Positions 24,159 through 32,185 of a DNA stretch of 34,210 nt are shown piece after piece. Position 1 is the first letter of the stretch. Each line of letters starts with the position of its first letter. The notes under the pieces are model-generated. The model did not search any database and was not told where the DNA came from. It was given only the letters and a program-made list of their open reading frames with translations. Both the position numbers and the translations under genes were made by a program. The DNA is from Companilactobacillus suantsaicola (GTDB lineage Bacteria; Bacillota; Bacilli; Lactobacillales; Lactobacillaceae), in the NCBI RefSeq assembly GCF_004745525.1, contig NZ_RKLY01000026.1, forward strand, positions 1 through 34,210, given 5' to 3'.

Positions 24159-24743
24159 ATGGCTAAAATTGGTTATGCTCGTGTGAGTTCCAAAGAGCAA
24201 AATTTAGATCGACAGCTAGCGGCCTTAAAAGGCGTTGATAAATTATTTACGGATAAATTAAGTGGAGCTAACACTAATCGGCCAGAACTGCAAAAAATGC
24301 TGGCCTATATTCGTGAGGGAGATATTGTCCTGGTCACTGAATTAGATCGCTTGGGCCGAAACAACCAGGACTTAACTAAGATTATGAACACCATTCAGAA
24401 CAAAGGTGCCACCCTAGATGTGTTGAATTTGCCGTCCATGACGGGGATTGCGGATCCTAACTTGCGTCAACTGATGACTAACTTAATCATTGAACTGTAT
24501 AAGTATCAGGCCGAAAGTGAACGGAAGCGGATTATTGAGCGTCAACAACAGGGGATTTTCCTGGCCAAACAGCAGGGGAAATATCATGGGCGCAAACCCC
24601 AATATACCGAAGATGATCCCCGCTTACTACATGCTTTTAAGCTTTATCAGACGGGCATGAGTGATGTAGACGTCGCCCGTAATACCGGTATTAAGCGAAC
24701 AACTTTTATCAGATATCGCAAGAAGTGCAATATAAAAAGATGA
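24159..24743 (+). CDS. Serine resolvase/invertase, intact
   Basis: 194 residues of the Tn3-type small serine recombinase family. The catalytic domain shows YARVSS with S10, R8 and the later ELDRLGRN with R64 and R67. The E helix spans about 100-130, and the C-terminal helix-turn-helix is DVDVARNTGIKRTTFIRYRK. It could resolve plasmid multimers or invert DNA between paired sites. AAAAGGAG precedes the ATG, and TGCTATACT (extended -10) lies about 45 bases upstream. A near-identical but decapitated copy is at 12707-13105. Confidence 0.93.
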   Translation: MAKIGYARVSSKEQNLDRQLAALKGVDKLFTDKLSGANTNRPELQKMLAYIREGDIVLVTELDRLGRNNQDLTKIMNTIQNKGATLDVLNLPSMTGIADPNLRQLMTNLIIELYKYQAESERKRIIERQQQGIFLAKQQGKYHGRKPQYTEDDPRLLHAFKLYQTGMSDVDVARNTGIKRTTFIRYRKKCNIKR

Positions 24744-24791
24744 GATTTACATGCGATAATTACGTTATACTAGTTTAGAGAGGGCGACATA

Positions 24792-25655
24792 ATGATCATT
24801 CAAACAAGGGGACTTACTAAAACTTATCAATCAAAAGTGGTGGTTGACCATATTGATTTAGCAATCAAAGAAGGAAGCTTAACTGCTCTACTAGGACCCA
24901 ATGGCGCTGGTAAAACAACCACTATATCGATGCTCACAAAGATCTTAAATCCAACCAGTGGAATGATCAAGATGAAACCAGACATAAAGATTAGCATGGT
25001 ATTTCAACAGAGTATTTTAGATAATGATTTGACAGTTATGGAAAATTTGAGTATTCGAAATAGACTTTATAAAGAAGCCAAATCTAATCATATTGATGCT
25101 TTGATTCAGAAAATCGGGTTAACTGAATTTATTAATCAAAAATACGGCCGACTTTCTGGTGGGCAACGGCGACGAGTTGATATAGCAAGAGCTCTACTTA
25201 ATCAACCTGATATTATTTTTTTGGATGAGCCAACTACGGGTTTGGATATCCAAACCCGCTCGGCAATTTGGAAATTGTTGCATTCATTGCAAAGTCAAAA
25301 TAATTTAACCATTATTTTGACGACACACTATCTTGAAGAAGCAGACAATGCAGATGAGGTTTATATTATTGATCATGGCAAAATAATTGCCAGCGGATCC
25401 GCTGATGAAATTAAAACACAAAACTCCAGCAGTAAACTCGTGATTGTTTCTGAACAAGCTGATCAATTAATGGCATTGATACCAAGTAAAATAATTCATA
25501 CGCAGATTAATCATAAGACCATTTGTTTAAAGGCTAATTCTGACGAAGCACTCTCATTATTATTAAAGTTTCGTGTTTTCATTAAAACGTTCACTTATCA
25601 AGAGGGAACGATGGATGATGCTTTTTTGTCATTAACCGGAAGGAAGATGCGTTGA
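24792..25655 (+). CDS. ABC-2 type exporter ATPase
   Basis: 287 residues. Walker A GPNGAGKTT, Q-loop MVFQQS, signature LSGGQRRRVD, Walker B IIFLDEPTTGLD and the switch histidine in TTHYLEEAD are all present, followed by the DrrA-like C-terminal domain. It pairs with the permease that starts one base after its stop. Known relatives export drugs, bacteriocins or lipids; the substrate cannot be read here. GAGAGGG precedes the ATG, and TATACT lies about 30 bases upstream. Confidence 0.92.
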   Translation: MIIQTRGLTKTYQSKVVVDHIDLAIKEGSLTALLGPNGAGKTTTISMLTKILNPTSGMIKMKPDIKISMVFQQSILDNDLTVMENLSIRNRLYKEAKSNHIDALIQKIGLTEFINQKYGRLSGGQRRRVDIARALLNQPDIIFLDEPTTGLDIQTRSAIWKLLHSLQSQNNLTIILTTHYLEEADNADEVYIIDHGKIIASGSADEIKTQNSSSKLVIVSEQADQLMALIPSKIIHTQINHKTICLKANSDEALSLLLKFRVFIKTFTYQEGTMDDAFLSLTGRKMR

Positions 25656-25656
25656 T

Positions 25657-26517
25657 ATGATTACTTTAACAAGGAGAAATCTACTGTTGTATTTCCGCAA
25701 TCGCCCCGGAGTATTCTTTTCATTATTGGGAGCAATGATTTCATTTCTCTTATATATTGTCTTTCTAAAAAAGTCAATGATAAGTAGCTGGAAAACTGTC
25801 CCTAGTTCTCACCAATTACTTGATTTTTGGTTGATTGGAGGGACTTTATCAGTGACTGCCATCACAACCACCCTTACCTCACTTGGACAATTAGTAAAAG
25901 ATAAAGAACGCAAGGTTATTAAAGATTTTTATTTAAATGACCTTTCTCATTTTGAAATCACCATGAGCTATATGTTAAGTGCCGCTTTGATTGGCTTTAT
26001 TATGCAAATAGTTATGTTCGCACTGATGATAGGATACTTTTCAATCACAGATAACTTGACCATGCCATGGGAGTCGCTACCAGCTGTAATTTGCGTTGCT
26101 CTTTTTAGCTCTTTACTAGCAGTTGTAATTAATATGCTGTTTATCCAGTTTATTAGTCGCTTTGATTCCTTGAACGCTATAGGAACAATTGTTGGCACGG
26201 CCTCTGGCTTTTTAGTGGGTACCTATATTCCAATTGGTATTCTTCCTAACTTTGCGCAGTTACTTATCAAATTAACTCCGGGTGCATATGTAGCAGCCAT
26301 TTATCGACAAATACTTATGGCAGATAAATTAAAAACCGCTTTTCATGGTCAGCAAAGCCATTTTGAAAAAACGATGGGGATTAAGTTAGAGTGGCATCAT
26401 TTATTAACTGGAATGCAAACGACTGTGCTCCTTACCGTAGTTTTTTTATTAGGAATAGCAGTTTTACTAATTGTTGACTTAATTCGAAGCAAGGAAAATG
26501 TGAGAACGGTTGATTGA
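25657..26517 (+). CDS. ABC-2 type exporter permease
   Basis: 286 residues with about six hydrophobic spans. The N-terminus MITLTRRNLLLYFRNRPGVF is the positively charged cytoplasmic start typical of ABC-2 permeases. The segment LTPGAYVAAIYRQILM precedes the last periplasmic-type loop and the final span. It forms the channel for the ATPase just upstream (one-base gap). No immunity or precursor peptide gene was seen nearby, so self-protection against a peptide or drug is only a guess. Confidence 0.88.
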   Translation: MITLTRRNLLLYFRNRPGVFFSLLGAMISFLLYIVFLKKSMISSWKTVPSSHQLLDFWLIGGTLSVTAITTTLTSLGQLVKDKERKVIKDFYLNDLSHFEITMSYMLSAALIGFIMQIVMFALMIGYFSITDNLTMPWESLPAVICVALFSSLLAVVINMLFIQFISRFDSLNAIGTIVGTASGFLVGTYIPIGILPNFAQLLIKLTPGAYVAAIYRQILMADKLKTAFHGQQSHFEKTMGIKLEWHHLLTGMQTTVLLTVVFLLGIAVLLIVDLIRSKENVRTVD

Positions 26518-26707
26518 GATAGCAAATATGATGAAACAAGTAGACCAATATTTTGTGATTATTGATTAAGCACTCCAAGTGAATTGCGAGGGATCAATAA
26601 TGCCTATAAAAATCCGATTAAATTGGAATCTGCCTTAATTGCATCGACACGCAGTCACATTACGATATTGGCCTAGCCAATAAACTATGCTGGATTAAAT
26701 TGATTTT

Positions 26708-26728
26708 GGATAATTTTTACAATCTACC
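26708..26728. repeat. IS30 right-end scrap
   Basis: GGATAATTTTTACAATCTACC matches the right end of the intact IS30 (GGATTAATTTTACAATCTACC) except for a shifted T. The rest of the element is gone on the left side. Confidence 0.7.
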
Positions 26729-26841
26729 TTATAATCAAATTTTTTCAGGATCATCTCACTCCTTTCAGCATCATTTTACATAATTTGATACCGAAAATAT
26801 ACAAATGATACTGATAAAACAAATAGCATCTAAGAAACTAC

Positions 26842-26877
26842 CTAAAAAGGCACCTCATATTCGAGGTACCTTTTTAG
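26842..26877. terminator. Bidirectional terminator
   Basis: CTAAAAAGGCACCTC and GAGGTACCTTTTTAG form a stem of about 14 pairs with one mismatch, with A/T-runs on both sides. Confidence 0.75.
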
Positions 26878-26925
26878 ATTTAGCTTGTAATCCGTATCGA
26901 ATTAAGTTACGAACAAGCCCACAGG

Positions 26926-27111
26926 TCAACTTTTTAAAGGCTTACGATCTGTCAACAAAGCAATCGGCGACAGAATCAAAACAATCACCGCTCCTACTAA
27001 GTAGGTATGACTGAAGGCCTGGCTGATTTGTCGATTCTTAGTATGCTTAATTTTTCTCAAAGCTGTCGTTAAAGCTTCTTTTTGTGCCAATTGTTTGAGA
27101 CCTACTAACAA
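26926..27111 (-). pseudogene. MFS efflux transporter (DHA2-like), C-terminal scrap
   Basis: About 60 codons ending a membrane protein: LAQKEALTTALRKIKHTKNR, then QISQAFSHTYLVGAVIVLIL and SPIALLTDRKP. An amphipathic helix, an AFSHTYLV segment and a last hydrophobic span resemble the end of 14-span drug-efflux proteins. It is joined in a different frame to the resolvase N-terminus at about 27110, so it has no start of its own. Confidence 0.45.
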
Positions 27112-27199
27112 TTTTTTCTGCTCCTGCCAATTTTAGTAACTCAATTTGATTTGCTAATTTTTGATCAGTGGTACTGACCCGCGCATAGCCATATTTCAT
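27108..27199 (-). pseudogene. Second resolvase type, N-terminal scrap
   Basis: MKYGYARVSTTDQKLANQIE followed by LLKLAGAEKI: the first 30 residues of a small serine recombinase with its catalytic serine (YARVST). GGAGATAAAAAG precedes the ATG. The frame is broken by the MFS scrap. Its matching C-terminus appears on the opposite strand at 27270-27398. Confidence 0.75.
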
Positions 27200-27218
27200 C
27201 TTTTTATCTCCTTATTTA

Positions 27219-27236
27219 TGTCATTAAGTAATGACA
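27219..27236. repeat. Palindrome upstream of the resolvase scrap
   Basis: TGTCATTAAGTAATGACA is a perfect palindrome 20 bases before the resolvase start, where resolvases of this type have their own binding (res) sites. Confidence 0.5.
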
Positions 27237-27269
27237 CGGATCTAACCCTTTAATTATACAGCATCAAAA

Positions 27270-27398
27270 AAAGAGGCCACAACTGTTAAGATACGGCAAC
27301 AACAAGGCATAGAAATTGCCAAACGCCAGGGCAAATATAAGGGCAAAATTCGCGAATATGGTCCTCATTCACCTAATCGTCAAAAACGCTATATTTAT
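27270..27398 (+). pseudogene. Second resolvase type, C-terminal scrap
   Basis: Reads KIRQQQGIEIAKRQGKYKGK followed by IREYGPHSPNRQKRYIY, the linker after the E helix of a small serine recombinase. The DNA-binding domain is cut off by the IS1380-type end at 27399. It is inverted relative to the N-terminal scrap. Confidence 0.7.
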
Positions 27399-27970
27399 CC
27401 TGGATTATTCACCTCGGTATTGGGGACATGAAATCGCATCTGGCCGGTCTGAAAGCAACGTTTGGAGCGTTGCGAATACTGACTGAGCGGAGAAGTTGGT
27501 GATCGATGCACCACGAACAGACCGACCCAGTTTTCGGCTCGACGCACGACCTATTCAGTTATTCAGTTCAGGTCGCCAACTGATGGACTTCGTCCATGAT
27601 CCGACTAAACCAGTTCTTGTAAACATAGTTAGAAGCAAGATGAATCACCACACGACGGGCGTGCCAAGTAATCCTACCGGCGATGTGAAAGAGACTGAAC
27701 CGTAGCGAGGAGATGGTTGAACGACGGTCTTCCGAGACAAAGAGCTGTTTAAAGAGCTGAACCAGGTTATAGGCAATACCGGTGATCAAGGCTCGTGCAG
27801 TGTTCCGTGCAAAAGTTGAGCTGTCTGTTTTGTCAAAGCCAAACCCGCATTTCAGCTCCTTAATTTGGTTCTCAGCATTGCCCCGCTGTCTATAGGTCTT
27901 GAACAAAGTCTCTGGAGCCTCGGAGGCCAGGCTGGTCACTACGAATGCGTGGTTCCAGGGAACTAGCTCA
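27399..27970 (-). mobile_element. IS1380-family element, 3' part
   Basis: The outer end CCTGGATTATTCA at 27399 and the transposase C-terminus at 27568-27970 define the downstream part of an IS1380-type element. The upstream part and second end are missing: the sequence switches near 27970 to an AraC-type gene start. Confidence 0.7.
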
Positions 27971-28059
27971 TCTTTAGATACTTCACTATAATCAATTTCT
28001 TCTGTTAAGTGCTCTTCAATATATGCCAATGCATTATTCATACTTCTCAAAGAATCCAT
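27568..28059 (-). pseudogene. Chimeric ORF: AraC-type N-terminus fused to IS1380 transposase
   Basis: From ATG 28059 (AAAGGAGG ahead) the first ~30 residues MDSLRSMNNALAYIEEHLTE plus EIDYSEVSK are the beginning of an AraC-family helix-turn-helix regulator. The frame then continues without a break into WNHAFVVTSLASEAPETLFK and NAENQIKELKCGFGFDKTDS, the C-terminal half of an IS1380 transposase, ending at 27568. The fusion probably arose by deletion. It lacks the AraC DNA-binding helices and the first part of the DDE core, so no function is expected, although it has intact translation signals. Confidence 0.8.
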
Positions 28060-28197
28060 TGAACAACCTCCTTTCATCATCAATATTATCAAAGGGTGCG
28101 TTTACTCATCCGACATTCTGTGTACAGTTTAGTCGATTCTCTTTCATGTAGTTTTCTAATTTATTGAACTATTGATAGAGAAATTGGAATTTTTCAG

Positions 28198-28692
28198 TTA
28201 CTTGTATTCACTAGGAACAGGAATATTAAATTTCTCGCACAATAGTTTTACATCATGCATATCATTTTCATCATGCTCATAGCCCAGATGAAATAATACT
28301 TGATTTTCAGCATCAATACATCTAACCATTTTATCGCCTATTTTCCCAATACCACTAAACACTTTTGGGGGATATGCTTCTCCTTCAAAAACAATGTATC
28401 CTTGTTCGTTGAATTTAAATATATGAAAATCAATTATCCTGTCTTGAGCGTCCTTCCAAATCGTGTGATTTGTAGTGGTATATGCTTCTGTAACTTCCGC
28501 AAAACCTTTTTCTTTTATTATTTCAATAAACTTTTTACTATTATTTTCTTCCACAAATAAATCAATATCGTTGTGGAGCCTTGTTTCTTCTTCTAAAAGA
28601 GCATCAACGCCCCAGCCACCATCTAACCAAATGGCAATTCCATTTTCTTCGGCGTATAAAATTATCTCAATGGCATCTTTTTTATTTACCAT
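28198..28692 (-). CDS. lnu(C): Lincosamide nucleotidyltransferase Lnu(C)
   Basis: 164 residues from ATG 28692, which follows GGAGAAGG. The nucleotidyltransferase motif is WLDGGWGVDALL (22-33), with the metal-binding aspartates in NDIDLF (D42, D44). Enzymes of this class transfer AMP to a hydroxyl of lincomycin and clindamycin. The length and sequence match Lnu(C), known from the streptococcal MTnSag1 element. Here it is preceded by a GC-richer repeat cluster, not by an IS1595 transposase, so it has been moved into a different context. Confidence 0.85.
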   Translation of the reverse strand: MVNKKDAIEIILYAEENGIAIWLDGGWGVDALLEEETRLHNDIDLFVEENNSKKFIEIIKEKGFAEVTEAYTTTNHTIWKDAQDRIIDFHIFKFNEQGYIVFEGEAYPPKVFSGIGKIGDKMVRCIDAENQVLFHLGYEHDENDMHDVKLLCEKFNIPVPSEYK

Positions 28693-28748
28693 GCACCTTC
28701 TCCGTTCAAATTCTAATTTATCGTTACAATAGCAATGTTTTTTAGCCA

Positions 28749-28894
28749 ACATCCAACCCGACCACACAACCTCAAAAGTTTCCGAAAAAACATCCAACCT
28801 GACCACTCGCGACCCCCGACATCTAACCCGACCACTTGCCAACGCCGACATCCAACCCGACCACTCACCGAGCTATGACATCTAATCTGACCAC
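28749..28894. repeat. Five tandem-spaced 17-bp repeats
   Basis: The unit ACATCYAAYCYGACCAC occurs at 28749, 28790, 28819, 28848 and 28878, at spacings of 41, 29, 29 and 30 bases. The block is much more GC-rich than its neighbours. Multiple spaced copies of one site are typical of IS21-type transposon ends, where they are transposase-binding sites; here no istA/istB gene is present. It fills most of the gap between lnu(C) and the acetyltransferase gene. Confidence 0.75.
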
Positions 28895-28987
28895 ATGACT
28901 ATCAAAAAGCGGCTTTATGGACTTGTTTCCTCAAACAGAAAAAGTACAGTCATTTGTGTTTTGTGTAGATTTGTCTTCCAGTGATTT

Positions 28988-29434
28988 CTAACTTTGTAGT
29001 GTGATATCCTTTTTAAAGCAAATGATACGATTGGCTTCTTGAAAGCCGAATTTCATATGAAAAACATAACTTTCTGCATTGCTAATTTCACAATCGCTGG
29101 CAAACTCAGTACAAGCATTTTCTTTAGACCACAGTTCACAGTGTTGGAGCAATTGCGTAGCAATACCCTTATTTCGATAATTCTCCATTACAAAAACACC
29201 TTCTAAATAGCCAACCGGACTGCTGTCTGTACCTTCAACATAATCATGTCGAAGCTGGCATTGTGCAAACCCGACAGGAATATCATTATCAAAATACAAA
29301 AAAAATACAGCCTCTTTATCTAAAATCAATTCTTTCATTTCCTGCCTTAGGTCATCAAATTCATTATCCGGCCATAGAAGGATTGCTAATTGCGTTATTG
29401 TATTCAAATCGGATATTATTGCTTTTCTTAACAT
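28988..29434 (-). CDS. Aminoglycoside 6'-N-acetyltransferase (AAC(6')-I type)
   Basis: 148 residues of the GNAT superfamily. The acetyl-CoA motif is ENYRNKGIATQLL (84-96), preceded by GYLEGVFV. EFASDCEISNAESYVFHMKF and GFQEANRIICFKK are the typical end of the AAC(6')-I subgroup, which acetylates kanamycin, tobramycin and amikacin. AGGAGAAAAACTT precedes the ATG. Exact allele not assigned. It lies in a row of resistance genes on the same strand, but between IS-like repeats and a remnant, so it probably has its own promoter. Confidence 0.78.
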   Translation of the reverse strand: MLRKAIISDLNTITQLAILLWPDNEFDDLRQEMKELILDKEAVFFLYFDNDIPVGFAQCQLRHDYVEGTDSSPVGYLEGVFVMENYRNKGIATQLLQHCELWSKENACTEFASDCEISNAESYVFHMKFGFQEANRIICFKKDITLQS

Positions 29435-29475
29435 AAGTTTTTCTCCTTATTTTTTTAGAAATAAAACAGCTTATA

Positions 29476-29610
29476 TTACAGCCTCGACATCAATACTACC
29501 GTCTCAATGTGGCTTGAGAGGATAGAATGAATGTCATTTGGGTATGTCCGTTCTCGGAAACATATCCACGACACTTTTTGCACTATCGGTAGACGGGAAC
29601 ATATCCAGCG
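29476..29610 (-). pseudogene. Possible rRNA uracil methyltransferase C-terminal scrap
   Basis: Reverse frames read VVDMFPRT and, after a shift, SHIETVVLMSRL before a stop at 29476. Together these resemble the ending P(V/L)DMFPxTxHVExVVLLSR of RumA/RlmCD-type methyltransferases. A second PLDMFPSTDSA lies just upstream, so two partial copies seem joined. ICEs are known to insert at the 3' end of such genes, which could explain the scrap. Short and frameshifted, hence tentative. Confidence 0.35.
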
Positions 29611-29677
29611 GTTTTTGACCATTTTAAGAAATTTCGGTATGAGAGAACCTATCAATGGAATTCTCAACACCAGCCTT

Positions 29678-30466
29678 TTAGAGATTAAGGGAAGACTCTA
29701 TAGACTTCTTCATATTATTAACGAGTTCAGTCACCTCAGAATCCATTCCTTTCCACTTATCAATATACCCTCCTAGATAAGCCTTTCTTGCTTTGTCAAG
29801 TAAAATGGCATGCTCATAAGGTAATTGAGGTATTGCCCATTCAGCTGCCAGATCTTTTGATCTGATTTCACCAGTAGATGCTGTCACCCACATTCTGGCT
29901 AAAGTTAAAATCACATTGCGTTCGTCACCTTTAATGCTAGTTATCAACCCGGGCAACGATTCTTTAATTGCTTTTCGAATATCTGTCATTGGCACAGGCT
30001 CAATTACTTCTGTTGCCTTTGGTCCCAAAAGGTTAATACTATTTTTTCTTAGTTGTGCTAAAAGTATTGCTAAATCCGGATCATAAGTCGACTCAGGAAT
30101 TTCTCCCTTTTCAAACTGCTCTCTTAGCCACTCGCCATACATAAATTCATATTTGGGGGGGAAATGCCAAGGGACAATATCCTTTTGATTTATGACCGTA
30201 ACTTCAAGAGGCCTCATATCTTTTATGTTTCCTATTTTCCCAGATATAAGCATTAACCTATTTGTAAGATTCCTTCGAGTTTTTTCAGATAAACTTTGAT
30301 TTGTTATTACCAAAATATCTACATCGCTATTCATACGTAAACCACCCATTACTGCCGAACCATACAAATACACCCCAATTAACATATTATCAAGTAGTTC
30401 CGCTATAGTTTTTAATGCTTGAATTGCTTCTTTCGGAATTTTTTTGTTACTTAAATCTATACTCAA
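29678..30466 (-). CDS. ant(9): Spectinomycin 9-nucleotidyltransferase ANT(9)
   Basis: 262 residues. The nucleotidyltransferase signature is LYGSAVMGGLRMNSDVDILV (34-53), with S37, D48 and D50. The C-terminal domain has RNVILTLARMWVTASTGEIR and DLAAEWAIPQLPYEH, as in Tn554 ANT(9)-Ia and the staphylococcal Spw protein. It looks closer to Spw than to Aad9, judged from memory. It adenylates spectinomycin. The start is TTG at 30466, six bases after GGAGATC. Frame intact, so resistance is expected. Confidence 0.85.
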   Translation of the reverse strand: MSIDLSNKKIPKEAIQALKTIAELLDNMLIGVYLYGSAVMGGLRMNSDVDILVITNQSLSEKTRRNLTNRLMLISGKIGNIKDMRPLEVTVINQKDIVPWHFPPKYEFMYGEWLREQFEKGEIPESTYDPDLAILLAQLRKNSINLLGPKATEVIEPVPMTDIRKAIKESLPGLITSIKGDERNVILTLARMWVTASTGEIRSKDLAAEWAIPQLPYEHAILLDKARKAYLGGYIDKWKGMDSEVTELVNNMKKSIESSLNL

Positions 30467-30597
30467 CTTCGATCTCCTTTCGTCTGAAAACTGTTTTTTA
30501 ACGCCTCTTAAAATTTATAAAAAAAGAGTAAACATCTTTCGTTGTATTGTAAATTAACGCCATCCAAAATTTTGATTCAAGATTTTCTTTCGGTTTA

Positions 30598-31125
30598 TTA
30601 TATGTTTGAGCCAATATAAGCTACAAAACTGCTGTCTATCCATTTTTGAGTAACCTCATTTATATCAATCCCAATAGTAGCCAACCCAATAATGCTGCAA
30701 TCCAATTTCTCTAACAAAGCTATTAAAGCCTTCATTTGAGAACCTGTCTCTATCCAATCATCTACAATCAAAACTCTTTTGTTCCTCACAATAGAACTCT
30801 TAGATATTTCAAAGCTTTTATCTTGACCTGAATAGTCGGTAAAATGTGTCGAAATAATCTCTTCTTTTGCGTATGGCAGCTTATCACCTTTTCTTACTCC
30901 AATAAACCCCACTCCAAGTTCTTTGGCTATGGCAGTGCCTAGTATCCATCCAATTGCTTCTGGGGCAGCCACATAATCTACTTTATTTTGAAAATCCAAT
31001 GATAGTACTTTTACAATTTTATCAAAAACGGTTTTATGTGTAAAAATAGTTAGTAAATCATATTTTCCAATTGAGTTACGAGGTAATATACCTCTAATTT
31101 CATTTATAACATCAGTACTTTCCAT
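30598..31125 (-). CDS. Adenine phosphoribosyltransferase-like protein
   Basis: 175 residues of the type I PRTase fold. The PRPP-binding loop is RVLIVDDWIETGSQMKAL (117-134), and VDYVAAPEAIGWILG is the first phosphate-binding region. Genes annotated 'apt' accompany ant(6) in several Gram-positive resistance clusters. The role there is unclear: it may be a passenger or use a nucleotide released by the transferase. It starts 43 bases after the ant(6) stop with AAGGGGTG ahead, so the two are probably cotranscribed. Confidence 0.82.
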   Translation of the reverse strand: MESTDVINEIRGILPRNSIGKYDLLTIFTHKTVFDKIVKVLSLDFQNKVDYVAAPEAIGWILGTAIAKELGVGFIGVRKGDKLPYAKEEIISTHFTDYSGQDKSFEISKSSIVRNKRVLIVDDWIETGSQMKALIALLEKLDCSIIGLATIGIDINEVTQKWIDSSFVAYIGSNI

Positions 31126-31168
31126 ACATTTACACCCCTTGCTTATGGTTAATAATCTTTGCTAATCT

Positions 31169-32032
31169 TTAAAAATAGTCATTTTCAACATATTTTTTAT
31201 ACATGTCCTCGGTATATCTTGTTATGTTCTTACCATACTCTGGATAATCAAACCCCAGTAGTTCTGCTACCTCTTTGGACACTTCCCTGAACAATTGGTG
31301 GCATATAAATAATGACTTCCAAATATTTTCATAGGAATCCATGCGATATGTAGATAATAATCTATTCCATAGATCTTCATCAATGTATTTGTTAATATAC
31401 TTATAATTTTTCCCAACACTTAATGAAAATTCTGTCTTTATCCCAACCTTCCACGACATCATCCTAAGTAGTTCAAACCGTAGAATCTGGTTCAGATGAT
31501 CGATTGCAAACAGTATCTCTTTGCGGCACAATCCTTTAATAACATAAGGTGTTACATTCCAAAATTCATTGCAGCAATCATCATACTCCCTTGCGCTTGG
31601 CTTTCTTACATGATAATCTATATCAGTCGGAACTATGTCCCTTTTAATTCTACAATCTTTATCAATTAGAACCTTTATTAATTTATCGCCCTTTAGGTAA
31701 TTATCTAACTCTTCCAAGGGCAATAAGGTAAGATCAATTTTATTGTAATCATCAAATAGCATAAGATAGGAAAATCCCTTTTCTTCAGGTGGGAATAATT
31801 CCATATCCTCCGGCTTTTGCATCATTATTATATTCCCAAATTGATTAAGCCAGTCATCATTAGATATAAACGGTTCTATATCACTTACAAAATATGTAAT
31901 ATCATAATCCTGAAATTCATCTTTAGGTATATTAATATTTGCGCGTGACCCCTCAAGGGTCACAATTCGAATACGTTCATCCTGTTCTGCTAAAGAAAGT
32001 ACTAAATCCATCATTTCTTTTTCTGATCTCAT
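31169..32032 (-). CDS. ant(6)-Ia: Streptomycin 6-nucleotidyltransferase ANT(6)
   Basis: 287 residues. TLEGSRANINIPKDEFQDYD (25-44) holds the nucleotidyltransferase motif with S29, D42 and D44. Residues 1 to ~180 match the common ANT(6)-Ia (AadE) as I remember it. From about residue 185 (HLNQILRFELLRMMSWKVGI, LSVGKNYKYINKYIDEDLWN) it diverges, and it ends about 15 residues early (MYKKYVENDYF). This suggests a mosaic allele. It adenylates streptomycin. GAGGAG precedes the ATG. Confidence 0.88.
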   Translation of the reverse strand: MRSEKEMMDLVLSLAEQDERIRIVTLEGSRANINIPKDEFQDYDITYFVSDIEPFISNDDWLNQFGNIIMMQKPEDMELFPPEEKGFSYLMLFDDYNKIDLTLLPLEELDNYLKGDKLIKVLIDKDCRIKRDIVPTDIDYHVRKPSAREYDDCCNEFWNVTPYVIKGLCRKEILFAIDHLNQILRFELLRMMSWKVGIKTEFSLSVGKNYKYINKYIDEDLWNRLLSTYRMDSYENIWKSLFICHQLFREVSKEVAELLGFDYPEYGKNITRYTEDMYKKYVENDYF

Positions 32033-32064
32033 TTACATACTCCTCGTTTATTTTTTCTATATTA

Positions 32065-32185
32065 TTACATCTTCTTTTTTGCCGATACAATCAGCATCAT
32101 TGGGCGTCGCATTTCATCCGCCATCCCCGGAATATCCATCATGTTCTCTGGCGGCTGTGGCTCCACAATCTGATTTATTATAAAA
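32065..32185 (-). pseudogene. SAM-dependent methyltransferase, C-terminal scrap
   Basis: Reads FIINQIVEPQPPENMMDIPG followed by MADEMRRPMMLIVSAKKKM and a stop. This MRRPMMLIVSAKK ending is typical of a class I methyltransferase gene found upstream of aadE in Gram-positive resistance clusters. Only about 40 codons remain, cut at the recombinase fragment. Confidence 0.55.

Larger units (their letters stand above)
26518..26925. other. Gene-free interval with IS30 scrap and terminator
   Basis: No supportable gene. A forward stretch reading SELRGINNAYKNPIKLESAL up to a stop near 26675 looks like a decayed C-terminus of unknown origin. An IS30 end lies at 26708-26728 and a terminator at 26842-26877. 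Confidence 0.4.

Noticed and set aside
28693-28851. Upstream extension of lnu(C) by 53 residues
   Set aside because: It runs through the repeat block; the ATG at 28692 has the ribosome site and gives the family length.
28749-28894. Five spaced repeats considered as a CRISPR array
   Set aside because: Units of 17 bp with 12-24-bp gaps are too short, the gaps are GC-rich and irregular, and no cas gene is present.
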